64,000 nt of DNA from Streptomyces hoynatensis (lineage in GTDB: Bacteria; Actinomycetota; Actinomycetes; Streptomycetales; Streptomycetaceae). Every line of letters starts with the position of its first letter. Position 1 is the first letter of the stretch. This document shows, piece after piece, positions 23,966-32,404 of the stretch. The stretch lies in assembly GCF_003626535.1 (NCBI RefSeq), contig NZ_RBAL01000007.1, forward strand, positions 124,001 through 188,000, read 5' to 3'. A model generated the notes under the pieces. That model saw only the letters and a list, made by a program, of their open reading frames with translations, was not told the DNA's origin and made no database searches. A program made the translations under genes and the position numbers.

Positions 23966-25078
23966 ATGTCCGAGTTCGTCCCGGGACTCGAAGGAGTCGT
24001 CGCCTTCCACACGGAGATCGCCGAGCCCGACCGGGAGGGGAGCGCGCTCAGATACCGGGGGCTCGACATCGAGGACCTGGCCGGGCACGTCTCCTTCGGC
24101 GACGTGTGGGGCCTGCTCGTCGACGGCGCGTTCCGGCCGGGGCTGCCGCCGGCCGAGCCCTTCCCCATCCCGGTCAGGAGCGGCGACGTCCGGGTGGACG
24201 TGCAGGCCGCGCTCGCCATGCTGGCGCCCGTGTGGGGCCTCAAACCGCTGCTCGACATCGACGCGGACCAGGCCAGGGACGACCTCGCCCGGGCCGCCGT
24301 GCTCGCCCTCAGCTTCGTCGCCCAGTCCGCCCGCGGCGCGGGCAAACCCATGGTGCCGCAGCGGGAGATCGACAAGGCGCACAGCGTCACCGAGCGCTTC
24401 CTGCGCCGCTGGCGCGGCGAGCCCGACCCGCGGCACGTGGCCGCGCTCGACGCCTACTGGATCACCGCGGCCGAGCACGGCATGAACGCCTCCACCTTCA
24501 CCGCCAGGGTCATCGCCTCCACCGGCGCCGACGTCGCCGCCGCCCTCTCCGGCGCGGTCGGCGCCATGTCGGGCCCGCTGCACGGCGGCGCGCCGGCCCG
24601 GGTGCTCGGCATGGTCGAGGAGGTCGAGCGCACCGGGGACGCCGCGCGGTACGTCCGGCACAAACTCGACGCGGGCGAGCGGCTGATGGGCTTCGGGCAC
24701 CGGGTCTACCGGGCCGAGGACCCGCGGGCCCGCGTGCTGCGGCGCACGGCCCGCGAGCTGAACGCGCCACGCTACGAGGTGGCCGCCGCACTGGAGCGCG
24801 CGGCACTCGCCGAGCTGGCCGAACGCCGCCCCGACCGGGTGCTCGCCACCAACGTCGAGTTCTGGGCCGCGATCGTCCTCGACTTCGCCGAGGTGCCCGC
24901 GCCCATGTTCACCGCCATGTTCACCTGCGCCCGCACCGCAGGCTGGTCGGCGCACATCCTGGAGCAGAAGCGCACCGGCCGCCTCATCCGCCCGAGCGCG
25001 GCCTACGTGGGCCCCCCGGCGCGCGACCCAGCCGAGGTGACGGGCTACCCGGTCGGCGAGGACGCGGGGAGCCGATGA
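23966..25078 (+). CDS. Citrate synthase 2 (citrate/methylcitrate synthase family)
   Basis: This 370-aa enzyme of the citrate synthase superfamily condenses acetyl-CoA, or in some members propionyl-CoA, with oxaloacetate. The opening [20 protein letters not shown] is the citrate synthase 2 type. Active-site blocks are [29 protein letters not shown] and [18 protein letters not shown], plus [20 protein letters not shown]. The histidines of the catalytic triad are in AEHGMN and GFGHRVY. The ATG at 23966 has a GAGGAG site. It overlaps the PhzF-like gene by four bases (ATGA), so the two are co-translated. It is probably the secondary citrate synthase rather than the main TCA enzyme. Confidence 0.9.
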   Translation: MSEFVPGLEGVVAFHTEIAEPDREGSALRYRGLDIEDLAGHVSFGDVWGLLVDGAFRPGLPPAEPFPIPVRSGDVRVDVQAALAMLAPVWGLKPLLDIDADQARDDLARAAVLALSFVAQSARGAGKPMVPQREIDKAHSVTERFLRRWRGEPDPRHVAALDAYWITAAEHGMNASTFTARVIASTGADVAAALSGAVGAMSGPLHGGAPARVLGMVEEVERTGDAARYVRHKLDAGERLMGFGHRVYRAEDPRARVLRRTARELNAPRYEVAAALERAALAELAERRPDRVLATNVEFWAAIVLDFAEVPAPMFTAMFTCARTAGWSAHILEQKRTGRLIRPSAAYVGPPARDPAEVTGYPVGEDAGSR

Positions 25079-26052
25079 CCATGACCGGACCCCACCTCCC
25101 GGGCGCGGGCTTCCCCGAGCCGCGGCCCGCCCACTCGCCCCGCGAGTTCGTGCTCGCCGACGTCTTCACCGACCGCCTCTTCGGCGGCAACCAGCTCGCG
25201 GTCTTCCCCGACGCGCGCGGCCTGTCCGAGGCGGCGATGCAGGAACTCACGCGGGAGTTCAACTTCTCGGAGACCACCTTCGTCCTGCCGCCGGAGGACC
25301 CCGCGCACACCTGCCGGCTGCGCATCTTCACCCCGGCCGGGGAGCTTCCCTTCGCCGGCCACCCCACCGTCGGCACGGCCGCCGTGCTCGCGGCCCGCGG
25401 CGCCGACGCGGGCACCGGACGGCTGGTGTTCGAGGAGGGCATCGGGCCAATCGAGGTCGAGGTGAGCCTCCGGGACCGGACCGGCGGGGAGGGGGACGCG
25501 GCGCGGCGGGTGTTCAGCCGCTTCACGGTGACCGCGCCGCTGGAGCGCGCCGAGCCCGCCCCGGAGCCGGGGGCCGTGGCGGCGGCGCTCTCCCTCGCCC
25601 CCGAGGACCTCGTCGCCTGCTGGTACGCCGGGATCGGCGTGCACTTCTGCTACGTGCGGCTGAGCGACCGGGCGACCGTGGACCGCGCCGTCCTGGACCG
25701 GGCCGCCTGGGCGGGGGCGAGCACCGGCCGGGCGCCCGGCCTGTACGTCTTCGCCGGCGATTTCCGCGCCGGCGGCCACCTGTACGCCCGCTCCTTCGTG
25801 CCCTCACTCGACGCCGGCGAGGACCCGGCCACCGGCTCCGCCTGCGCGGGTCTCGTGGCCTCGCTGGCCACCTCGGCCCCCGGCGAGGGCGAGGTCACGC
25901 ACGCCCTGCGCGTGGAGCAGGGCGTCCTGATGGGCCGCCCCAGCCTCATCGAGGCCACCGCCCGCACCCGCGGGGGCCGCCTGGAGTCGGTCTCGATCGG
26001 CGGCGCGACGGTCCTCGCGGGCGGCGGCACGATCGAGGTGCCCGTGCCCTGA
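25075..26052 (+). CDS. PhzF-family isomerase-like protein
   Basis: This 325-aa protein has the two-lobed diaminopimelate-epimerase-like PhzF fold. Characteristic segments are [19 protein letters not shown], the catalytic-type glutamate in [12 protein letters not shown], the binding loop [15 protein letters not shown], and [11 protein letters not shown] near the C-terminus. PhzF in phenazine synthesis isomerises trans-2,3-dihydro-3-hydroxyanthranilate, but most actinobacterial homologues occur outside phenazine clusters and have unknown substrates, as here. The ATG at 25075 overlaps the citrate synthase stop and has a GGGGAG site; a second ATG lies two codons later. The stop is followed at once by the first copy of a 112-bp repeat. 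Confidence 0.88.
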   Translation: MTMTGPHLPGAGFPEPRPAHSPREFVLADVFTDRLFGGNQLAVFPDARGLSEAAMQELTREFNFSETTFVLPPEDPAHTCRLRIFTPAGELPFAGHPTVGTAAVLAARGADAGTGRLVFEEGIGPIEVEVSLRDRTGGEGDAARRVFSRFTVTAPLERAEPAPEPGAVAAALSLAPEDLVACWYAGIGVHFCYVRLSDRATVDRAVLDRAAWAGASTGRAPGLYVFAGDFRAGGHLYARSFVPSLDAGEDPATGSACAGLVASLATSAPGEGEVTHALRVEQGVLMGRPSLIEATARTRGGRLESVSIGGATVLAGGGTIEVPVP

Positions 26053-26055
26053 GGG

Positions 26056-26168
26056 GCCCTGGCCGGGCGGGCCCGGTGCTCGATGCTTTGCGTTGCGCCG
26101 GGCTCTTCGCGGCCCGCGCCCCCGCACCCCACCCGGGGAGAGGCCGTCCCTGGCGCGGCGGGGTGCCG
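26056..26168 (+). repeat. 112-bp dispersed repeat, copy 1
   Basis: This 113-bp segment is about 93 percent identical to 26653-26764, with about eight differences including one indel. Its last 14 bases, GCGGGGTGCCGCGG, also recur a few bases downstream (26185-26198). Both copies lie in the same orientation and flank the DUF1992 gene. The element contains self-complementary stretches such as CACCCCACCCGGGGAGAGG and has no coding capacity, so it could be a MITE-like or REP-like mobile sequence or a segmental duplication. Confidence 0.92.
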
Positions 26169-26198
26169 CGGGAGTGCTGGTACGGCGGGGTGCCGCGG

Positions 26199-26633
26199 CT
26201 AGCGGGCGGTGTCCGGGGACGCGCTGCCCTCGCGCGGCTCCCGGCCCGCGCGCCAGTCGGCGACCACGCGCTCGGGGTCGAAGGGCACGAGGTTGAGCGG
26301 CGGCCCCTCGGGTGGCCGCCGGAGGGCGGCGCGGATCTTCTCGTTGATCTCGGCGACCATCCGGCGCACCTCGGCCTCGGAACGGGCCACCGCCGCGGCG
26401 GCCAGCACGTCCTCGGCCTCCTTGCGCAGCGCGAGCGTCGGCGGCAGGAAGGACACGCCCTCCTGGTGCAGCTTGCGCTTGACCCACCACAGCTCGTCGT
26501 AGGGCTCGCCCCCGCCCTCCAGGGGCTTGCCCGCGCCGGGTAGGTCGCGGAACTCGCCGCGTTCCTCCGCCTCACGGATCTGCTTGTCGATCCACGATTC
26601 GAAGCCGATGCCCGGAGGCTTGCGTTCGGTCAT
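26199..26633 (-). CDS. DUF1992 (DnaJ-C28-like) domain protein
   Basis: This is a 144-aa soluble protein with the DUF1992 pattern: FESWIDKQIREAEERGEFRD, LPGAGKPL and YDELWWVKRKLHQEGVSFLP, then ALRKEAEDVL. The domain is shared with the conserved region of DNAJC28 and is of unknown function. The ATG at 26633 is the natural start of the domain; the ribosome site is weak. The gene lies between two copies of a 112-bp repeat in direct orientation, so it could be lost or amplified by recombination between them. It is convergent with the citrate synthase/phzF operon. Confidence 0.85.
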   Translation of the reverse strand: MTERKPPGIGFESWIDKQIREAEERGEFRDLPGAGKPLEGGGEPYDELWWVKRKLHQEGVSFLPPTLALRKEAEDVLAAAAVARSEAEVRRMVAEINEKIRAALRRPPEGPPLNLVPFDPERVVADWRAGREPREGSASPDTAR

Positions 26634-26652
26634 GGTTCGCCATGGTACGGAA

Positions 26653-26764
26653 GCCCTGGCCGGGCGGGGCCGGTGCTCGATGCTTTCCGTTGTGCCGGGC
26701 TTTTTGCGGCCCATGCCCCGCACCCCACCCGGGGAGAGGCCGTCCCTGGCGCGGCGGGGTGCCG
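26653..26764 (+). repeat. 112-bp dispersed repeat, copy 2
   Basis: This is the second copy of the element at 26056-26168, in direct orientation and 597 bp away. The segment from GCCCTGGCCGGGCGG to GGCGGGGTGCCG aligns end to end with few mismatches. It lies directly upstream of the DUF1992 start and downstream of the methyltransferase stop, so it may carry promoter or terminator functions. Confidence 0.92.
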
Positions 26765-26783
26765 GGGCCGGGGTGGGCCGGGG

Positions 26784-27617
26784 TCAGGGGGTGGTGGCGG
26801 TCAGGGCGGTGGCCTCGTCCGAGGTCGTGTGGTGGGGGCGGAGGCCGGCCGCGGCCAGGGCCGCCTCGGCCGCCGGGAGCTGGCGTTTTGTCGTCTCGAC
26901 GAGCAGGTGCCCGCCGGGCGCCAGCCATTCCGCGGCACCGGCGGCCACCCGGCGCAGCACGTCCAGGCCGTCCTCCCCGCCGTCGAGCGCGGCGTGGGGC
27001 TCGTGCTCCCGCGCCTCCGGGGGCAGCAACGCGATCTGGGACGTGGGCACGTAGGGGACGTTGGCGAGCAGCACGCCGATCCGCCCGCGCAGGGCGCCGG
27101 GCAGCGCGGCGTACAGGTCTCCCTGGTGCACCTCGCCCCCGGCCGGCGCCAGGTTGCGCCGCGCGCAGCGCACCGCGGCCGGGTCGATGTCGGCGGCGTG
27201 CAGCGCGGCGGCCGGCCGCCCCGCCCGCCGCAGGAGCGTGTGCAGGGCCAGCCCCAGGGCCCCCGTGCCGCAGCACAGGTCGGCCACGACCGCCCCCGGC
27301 GCGGCGAGGGCCGCCGCCCGGTGGACCAGGAACTCGGTGCGGCGCCGCGGCACGAACACGCCCGGCTCCACGGCGATGCGCAGTCCGCAGAACTCGGCCC
27401 AGCCGACGACCTGTTCGAGCGGCTCGCCGAGGGCCCTGCGCCGGACCAGGGCGGCCAGTTCGCCGGGCGCCGCCGCGTCGAGCAGCAGCCGTGCCTCCTC
27501 CTCGGCGAAGACGCAGCCCGCGGCGCGCAGTTCGGCGGTCACCTCGGCGAGGCTCGGCGGGGGCCAGGCCGAAGAGGAGGAGGGCGAAGAAGGGGAAGCG
27601 GGGGAAGAAGAAGACAA
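26784..27617 (-). CDS. PrmC/HemK-like protein N5-glutamine methyltransferase
   Basis: This 277-aa SAM-dependent methyltransferase is of the putative protein N(5)-glutamine methyltransferase family. The SAM-binding motif is VVADLCCGTGALGLAL and an acidic ADIDP follows. The substrate motif reads NVPYVP rather than the NPPY of true PrmC, so release-factor methylation is less certain. An N-terminal helical domain (LAALVRRRALGEPLEQVVG) matches HemK. The start is a TTG at 27617 with an AAAGGA site eight bases upstream. The first 18 residues are a Ser/Pro run. It is divergent from the ArsR-type regulator, with their control elements in between. Confidence 0.85.
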   Translation of the reverse strand: MSSSSPASPSSPSSSSAWPPPSLAEVTAELRAAGCVFAEEEARLLLDAAAPGELAALVRRRALGEPLEQVVGWAEFCGLRIAVEPGVFVPRRRTEFLVHRAAALAAPGAVVADLCCGTGALGLALHTLLRRAGRPAAALHAADIDPAAVRCARRNLAPAGGEVHQGDLYAALPGALRGRIGVLLANVPYVPTSQIALLPPEAREHEPHAALDGGEDGLDVLRRVAAGAAEWLAPGGHLLVETTKRQLPAAEAALAAAGLRPHHTTSDEATALTATTP

Positions 27618-27827
27618 CTCGGGTCCTTTACGGCGACACGTACGGGCGCCCGCGGGTCCGCGCCCCGCCGCCGGTCACACCGGGCGGGCCGCGCGGCCGT
27701 ACGGGGTGGGCACCCGGCCTGCGACTGCGGGAATGGGGGCTCACCTCCTCGGCTGGGACTCGGCTGAGACTCGGCTGGGGGCCGATACGGCCCGCCTCAC
27801 CCTAGCCCACCGGCGCTCCGGCCGTTC

Positions 27828-27857
27828 CCCAAAGAAAGTTTGCAAAAACTCTTTGGG
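27828..27857 (+). promoter_or_regulatory. 30-bp palindromic operator upstream of the ArsR-type gene
   Basis: CCCAAAGA (27828-27835) and TCTTTGGG (27850-27857) are perfect inverted arms. A centred TTTGCAAA palindrome lies at 27839-27846, giving 24 of 30 symmetric positions. It overlaps the -35 of the downstream gene, as expected for autorepression. Confidence 0.7.
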
Positions 27858-27881
27858 AAAGCCCTGGCCTCGCCCTATCCT
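27853..27881 (+). promoter_or_regulatory. Promoter of the ArsR-MFS unit (leaderless)
   Basis: TTGGGA (27853-27858) and TATCCT (27876-27881) are separated by 17 bp. The -10 ends six bases before the ATG at 27888 and there is no Shine-Dalgarno sequence, so transcription probably starts at or next to the start codon. Confidence 0.55.
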
Positions 27882-27887
27882 CGCGGC

Positions 27888-28538
27888 ATGGCGAACGAGG
27901 AACGGGTGCGCGTGCTCGACCCGGAGCGGGACGCCGCGGCCCTGAAGGCGCTCACCCACCCCCTGCGCAACCGGCTGCTGGGCCTGCTGCGGCTCGAAGG
28001 GCCGGCCACCGCGACCGAGTTGGCGCGGCGCACCGGCCAGTCCTCGGCCGCGACCAGCTACCACCTGCGGGTGCTGGCGCGGTACGGGTTCGTGGCCGAG
28101 GCCGCGCACCGGGACGGGCGGGAGCGGCGCTGGCGTTCGGTGCACGACGTCACCTCCTGGAACAACGCCGCGATGTCCGCCACGCCGGACAGCCGCGCCT
28201 TCCTCAGCGCGACGCGCCGGCAGCAACTCGACGAACTCGCCCGCCTCCAGGCCCGGTACGAGGAGGACGTCGCGGCGGGGCGGCTGGCACCGGAGTGGCT
28301 TGAGGTCTCGGGCATCAGCGACCTGTTCCTGCGCCTGACCCCGGAGTCGCTCGCCGAGCTGTGGCGGACGTTCCACGACAAGCGCAGGGAGCTGGCCGCG
28401 CGGGACGCGGACGATCCGCGGGCCAGGACGGTCGTCGTCCTCCGCGCCGCGCTCCCCCTGACCCCGCGGGGCGAGGAGGCGCAGGAGGAGACGGGGGCGG
28501 GCGGGGCCGGGGCCTGCGCCGCAGGAGAGGGCGAGTGA
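27888..28538 (+). CDS. ArsR-type winged-helix regulator
   Basis: This 216-aa regulator has an N-terminal ArsR/HTH_20 winged helix: ALKALTHPLRNRLLGLLRLE, then ATELARRTGQSSAATSYHLR and VLARYGFVAEA. A C-terminal helical region of about 110 residues follows, with no obvious metal-binding cysteines. It therefore probably senses an organic ligand rather than a metal. The ATG at 27888 lacks a ribosome site but has a -10-like hexamer six bases upstream. A 30-bp palindrome overlaps the promoter. The MFS transporter gene begins 16 bp after its stop, so it probably controls that pump and itself. Confidence 0.88.
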   Translation: MANEERVRVLDPERDAAALKALTHPLRNRLLGLLRLEGPATATELARRTGQSSAATSYHLRVLARYGFVAEAAHRDGRERRWRSVHDVTSWNNAAMSATPDSRAFLSATRRQQLDELARLQARYEEDVAAGRLAPEWLEVSGISDLFLRLTPESLAELWRTFHDKRRELAARDADDPRARTVVVLRAALPLTPRGEEAQEETGAGGAGACAAGEGE

Positions 28539-28554
28539 ACAAGGTGAACGCCCG

Positions 28555-29931
28555 GTGAACCCGGTGAACTCCGGGCACCCGGCGCCCGCGGCGAAGGCCG
28601 GGAGCGCGGCGAACCCGGCGCGCGCGGGGATCGGCCCGGGGGCCGCGGCCGGGCGGTTCGCCGCGGTCAGCTTCCTCTTCTGGCTGCAGCCCGGCCTGTG
28701 CCTGGCCTGCGAGGTGCTGCTGATGACCGAGCGCGGGCTGAGCGTGGCCGTGATCTCGGGCCTGATCGCGGTGTACTCCCTCACCGTCGCGGGGCTCGAA
28801 CTGCCCACCGGTGGCCTGTCCGACGTGCTCGCCCGCAGGACCGTGCTCGCCGCCTCCGGGCTGGTCGGCGCCGCCTCCCTGCTGCTGTTCGCCCTCGGCA
28901 CCGCGCCCTGGGAGCTGGCCGTGGCCATGGTGCTGATGGGCGCCGCCAGGGCGCTGTCCAGCGGGCCGGCCGAGGCCTGGTACGTCGACGCGGCGCGGGC
29001 GGCCGGCGGGACCGAGGCCGAGCTGCGGCGCGGGCTGGCCGGCGGGGCCACCGCCTCCTCCCTCGCGCTCGCCCTCGGCACGCTGCTCGGCGGCGGGCTG
29101 CCCTGGCTGCTCGGCCGCGGCCGGGACCCGGGGGCGTGGCTGCGTGCGGCCACCGGGGGCCTGGTGCTTCCCCTGTCGGTCCCGGTGCTGCTCGCCGCGG
29201 CGGTGGCGCTGGCCTTCGTGGCCTACGTGCTGGTCGCGCTGCCCGAGCCGCCGCGGCCGAGGACGACCGTGCGCCGGGTGCTGCGCGGCGTGCCCGCGGC
29301 CGTGCTCGGGGGGCTGCGCCTGGGGGCGCGCGACGCGCTGCTGCGGCGCGTGCTGCTGAGCAGCGGCTCGGTGGGCGCGGCGCTGATCACCGTGGAACTG
29401 CTCACGCCGGGGCGCGCGGAGGACCTGACCGGCGCGCCGGAATCGGCCGCGCTGCTGTTCGCCGCGCTGGCCTGCGGGGGCTACCTCTGCACGGCGCTCG
29501 GCAGCCACGGGGCGCCGTGGACGGCGCGGCTGGCCGGCGGCGGGGAGCGGGCGGTGTGCCTCAGCCTGGCGGTCGGCACGGCAGGGCTCCTGCTGCTCGG
29601 CGCGACCGCCGCCGCCCAGGGCCCCGTGGCGCTCGCCCTGGCGGGCACGGGCTACGGACTCGTCTACCTGGGTCTCGGCGCGGCGGGCCCGAACCGGAGC
29701 GAGTTGCTGCACCGGCGCGTGGATTCCGCGGGCCGGGCCACCGCGCTGTCCGTGCAGTCCCTCGCCCTGCAGGGCGTCGGCGCGGTGGCGGGCATGGCCG
29801 CGGGCGCGCTGCCCGCCGGCCCGCTGCCGTGGCTGCCGGGCGGCCTCCTCCTGCTGGGCGGCACGCTGCTGTGGGCGCGCCCCGCCGGGCGGCCCGCCCC
29901 CGAGCCGCCCCGCACCCCGGCCGCCGCCTGA
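28555..29931 (+). CDS. MFS transporter
   Basis: This 458-aa membrane protein has about twelve hydrophobic segments and the MFS loop 2-3 pattern ELPTGGLSDVLARRTVLAAS near residue 85. It resembles small-molecule efflux pumps of the group that often pairs with ArsR- or PadR-type regulators. The GTG at 28555 is the first workable start, with AAGGTG nine bases upstream. A run of GTGAAC units (28533-28564) makes the start slightly ambiguous. It is the second gene of the regulator-transporter operon. The cargo is unknown. Confidence 0.85.
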   Translation: MNPVNSGHPAPAAKAGSAANPARAGIGPGAAAGRFAAVSFLFWLQPGLCLACEVLLMTERGLSVAVISGLIAVYSLTVAGLELPTGGLSDVLARRTVLAASGLVGAASLLLFALGTAPWELAVAMVLMGAARALSSGPAEAWYVDAARAAGGTEAELRRGLAGGATASSLALALGTLLGGGLPWLLGRGRDPGAWLRAATGGLVLPLSVPVLLAAAVALAFVAYVLVALPEPPRPRTTVRRVLRGVPAAVLGGLRLGARDALLRRVLLSSGSVGAALITVELLTPGRAEDLTGAPESAALLFAALACGGYLCTALGSHGAPWTARLAGGGERAVCLSLAVGTAGLLLLGATAAAQGPVALALAGTGYGLVYLGLGAAGPNRSELLHRRVDSAGRATALSVQSLALQGVGAVAGMAAGALPAGPLPWLPGGLLLLGGTLLWARPAGRPAPEPPRTPAAA

Positions 29932-30016
29932 GGCCGGCGGCCGGGCGGGCGGCGCGCCGGGCGGGCGCAGCGGCGGGCGGGCGAAACCGGGGGCGCGGGC
30001 AGGCGGGCGGGCGCCC

Positions 30017-30895
30017 TCAGACGACCTGGCTGCCGAACCCCGTGCGCCAGCTGGGGCGTGCGGGTTCCCAGCCGCGGGAACGGGCCAGCGCGTTGCTGGC
30101 GCCGCGGGCCCAGCCCGGGCGTTCGGCCGAGAGGTCGGGCTCGGGGCAGGGCACACACAGCGCCCGCGCCAGCTCGGGCAGCCATTCGTGGGCGGGGGCC
30201 GGCTCGTCGTCCACGATGTTCACCGGGCCCGCCGGCCAGTCCAGGGCGGCCAGGGCGGCGCTCGCCGCGTCCGCGACGTGCAGGAAGGAGCTGACCGAGG
30301 AGTCGGCCTCGACGCTGCCGAGGAAACGCGCCTCCTTGTCCCCGGCGAGCGCCGCCGCGACCGGCCCGCCCGGCGCGTACCAGGTGCCGGGGCCGTACAG
30401 GATGCCGTAGCGCAGCACCACGGCCTGCGGCAGCTCGGCGGCGGCCTCCTCCATGGCGCGCACGCCGCCCACCATGTGGGCCCGCGGCTCGGGCGCCTGG
30501 GTGTCCAGCCGCTCCGACTCGTCGGCCGGGCCCTCGCCCGGCGCGTACGCCCAGCTGATGGACTGCACGACGATCCGCTCGACGCCGGCGGGCTTCGCCG
30601 CCTCCACCAGGTTGCGGGTGCCCTCGCGGCGCAGGACGCCGTTGGCCCGCCCGTCGGCGGCGGCCAGGTCGGTGAGCTGGTGCACGATGACGTCGGGCGC
30701 CGCGGCGGCGACGGCCCGCCGCAGGTCGTCGGCGTCCAGCACATCCACCCTGACGCCGGTGGCCCCCTGGGCGCGCAGGCGCTCGACGCCGTTCGGCGTC
30801 CGCGAGGTCCCGACGACGTCATGCCCGGCCCCGACCAGCAGCGGCACGAGCGCCCGTCCCACCGCGCCCGTGCCCCCGGCCAGAAAGACCCGCAC
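30017..30895 (-). CDS. NAD-dependent epimerase/dehydratase family protein
   Basis: This 292-aa extended short-chain dehydrogenase-like protein has the Rossmann motif VFLAGGTGAVGRALVPLL at the N-terminus and a QSISWAYAPGE segment. The YxxxK catalytic pair is not in the usual place; the sequence near it reads RAHMVGGVRAMEEAA. It may thus be an atypical, possibly non-catalytic, NmrA-like or epimerase-like member. The GTG at 30895 has GGGGTG eight bases upstream and places the Rossmann strand directly at the N-terminus, as is typical. It is divergent from the glycine-zipper protein across a 395-bp gap. Confidence 0.82.
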   Translation of the reverse strand: MRVFLAGGTGAVGRALVPLLVGAGHDVVGTSRTPNGVERLRAQGATGVRVDVLDADDLRRAVAAAAPDVIVHQLTDLAAADGRANGVLRREGTRNLVEAAKPAGVERIVVQSISWAYAPGEGPADESERLDTQAPEPRAHMVGGVRAMEEAAAELPQAVVLRYGILYGPGTWYAPGGPVAAALAGDKEARFLGSVEADSSVSSFLHVADAASAALAALDWPAGPVNIVDDEPAPAHEWLPELARALCVPCPEPDLSAERPGWARGASNALARSRGWEPARPSWRTGFGSQVV

Positions 30896-31290
30896 GAAAA
30901 ACACCCCATTCCATGTCGATGGCCGGTCAACGGCCGACCGGCGACTGCGCGGGCCGGCCCGCGCCGGCCCTGCCCGGCCCCGGTCGTTCCGCGGCGAACG
31001 GCGGGCATGCGTGCCATTCATGCCGTTCGCGCCGATGATCACGGCTCTCAGGCACCCTAACCCGCCACCGGCCCACCCGCCTGGTCCACTTCCGCCCCCT
31101 TCCGTTGGGCCATTCGGGCGAGGGCCGCCGCGCACCCTGGCCCGGGCCCGGCGGGCGGCCGGTCTCCCGCGTACGGCGCGGGCCGCCGGCCGGAATGCGC
31201 ATTCCCCCGCCTTGCACAACCCTCCCCGAATCGCGCGGCGGACTTTTCGGACTTACCTTCGACATCACGTACGAGCGACAGGGGAAGAGC
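30896..31290. other. Divergent intergenic region (395 bp)
   Basis: No gene is supported. An inverted pair GAACGGC and GCCGTTC lies at about 31000-31030 (spacer rich in GCATG and CATG), possibly an operator. A TACCTT hexamer at about 31254 could be a -10 for the rightward gene, without a good -35. A GGGGA ribosome site for the rightward gene ends the region. Confidence 0.35.
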
Positions 31291-32226
31291 GTGCCCGACA
31301 TCCTGGCTGCGGCGCCCGCAAAGGCGCTTCAATTTCGTTTGCTGACCGTTCTCGAGCACGAATCCGTGGACGACGTGTTCGGCGGCGCCAATGACGAGGT
31401 GTACCTGTCCGCAATCGGCGTGGATTCCGCCGCCGTGCGGCTCGGCGCCGACAAGAAGCCGGTCGTCGACATGATCAGGGCGCCGCAGATCGGCGACGTC
31501 ACCGCGGACGAGGTCCGCGGGCCGTGGCGGCAGAACCCCTTCGTGCTCCTGGAGTACGACCTGCAGGAATTCGCCCCCTGGCCACGGACGTTCACCACCA
31601 CGCTGCTCATCGTCGAACAGGACGACGGCCAGCTCGCCGAGGATTTCGAGAAACTGCACGCGGAGGTGGGCGGCAAGCTCAAGGGCGCCGTGGTGACCGC
31701 CGCCGACACGGCCGCGGGAGCCGCCGCCGGGGCCGCCGTGGGGTCCGCGATTCCCGGAATCGGCACGGCGGTCGGCGCCGCCGCCGGGGCGCTCGCGGGC
31801 GCCGCCTACGACGGAATCGTCAAGGCGATCGACGAGCTTTTCAAGGACACCATTTTCACGCCCGTTCCCCTCACCCTCGACATCACCGACCCCGCGCAGC
31901 TCGCCCAGCAGGCGCAGGCGGACACCGAGAAGGTGGTCGACGTGCGTGAGCACGGCGCCCACTACGGCATCCACTACGACTGGCACCTGGTCCCGCGGAC
32001 GGTCCCCGCCACCCCGCCGGCGACGCCACCCGCGGGCGGCGCGGCCCCCGCCCCCGCCGAGCCCGGGGAAGGGGAGCCCGACCGCGGCGATCGCGGGGGC
32101 CGCGGCAGACGTGACGGCCGTGACGGACGAGGCGGGCGCGACGGCCGAGGCGGCCGAGGCGGCCACGACGGAGGCGGGCGGCACGGCCGCCACGACGGGA
32201 ACGGCCATCGCGGAGGCCATCGCTGA
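31291..32226 (+). CDS. Unknown protein with a glycine-zipper segment and an RGG-rich tail
   Basis: I do not recognise this 311-aa protein. Residues 1-130 form a soluble domain with LLTVLEHESVDDVFGGANDE, then VYLSAIGVDSAAV and FVLLEYDLQEFAPWP. Residues 140-185 are an Ala/Gly-rich amphipathic stretch (GAAAGAAVGSAIPGIGTAVG, then AAAGALAGAAYDG) with the GxxxG periodicity of glycine zippers, which pack or insert into membranes. Next comes IVKAIDELFKDTIF and a short beta-rich part. The last 50 residues are Arg/Gly/His/Asp-rich with repeated GRDGRGG units. There is no signal peptide. The GTG at 31291 has a GGGGA site. A membrane-active or self-assembling role is only a guess. Confidence 0.75.
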   Translation: MPDILAAAPAKALQFRLLTVLEHESVDDVFGGANDEVYLSAIGVDSAAVRLGADKKPVVDMIRAPQIGDVTADEVRGPWRQNPFVLLEYDLQEFAPWPRTFTTTLLIVEQDDGQLAEDFEKLHAEVGGKLKGAVVTAADTAAGAAAGAAVGSAIPGIGTAVGAAAGALAGAAYDGIVKAIDELFKDTIFTPVPLTLDITDPAQLAQQAQADTEKVVDVREHGAHYGIHYDWHLVPRTVPATPPATPPAGGAAPAPAEPGEGEPDRGDRGGRGRRDGRDGRGGRDGRGGRGGHDGGGRHGRHDGNGHRGGHR

Positions 32227-32404
32227 GGACCGGCGCGACCGCCACGGACCGGCCGCGCCCCGGCACGGCGGCACCAACGGCGGCACCAGCGGAAGCGCCA
32301 CACCCCCGGCCCGCCCCGCGCCCGTGGGGCGGGAGGGGCCGGTGGGGAACGAGGTGTCCGAAAGGCGCCAGCGGGTGGGGGCGGCCCGGCCCAGACTCGG
32401 CGGG

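Noticed and set aside
25075..26052. Phenazine pathway via PhzF
   Set aside because: No other phz genes are nearby; the PhzF fold is widespread with unrelated roles.
26084..26190. Transposon ends with target-site duplication around the 112-bp repeats
   Set aside because: The copies are in direct orientation, no transposase or clear terminal inverted repeats were seen, and no flanking short duplication could be identified by eye.
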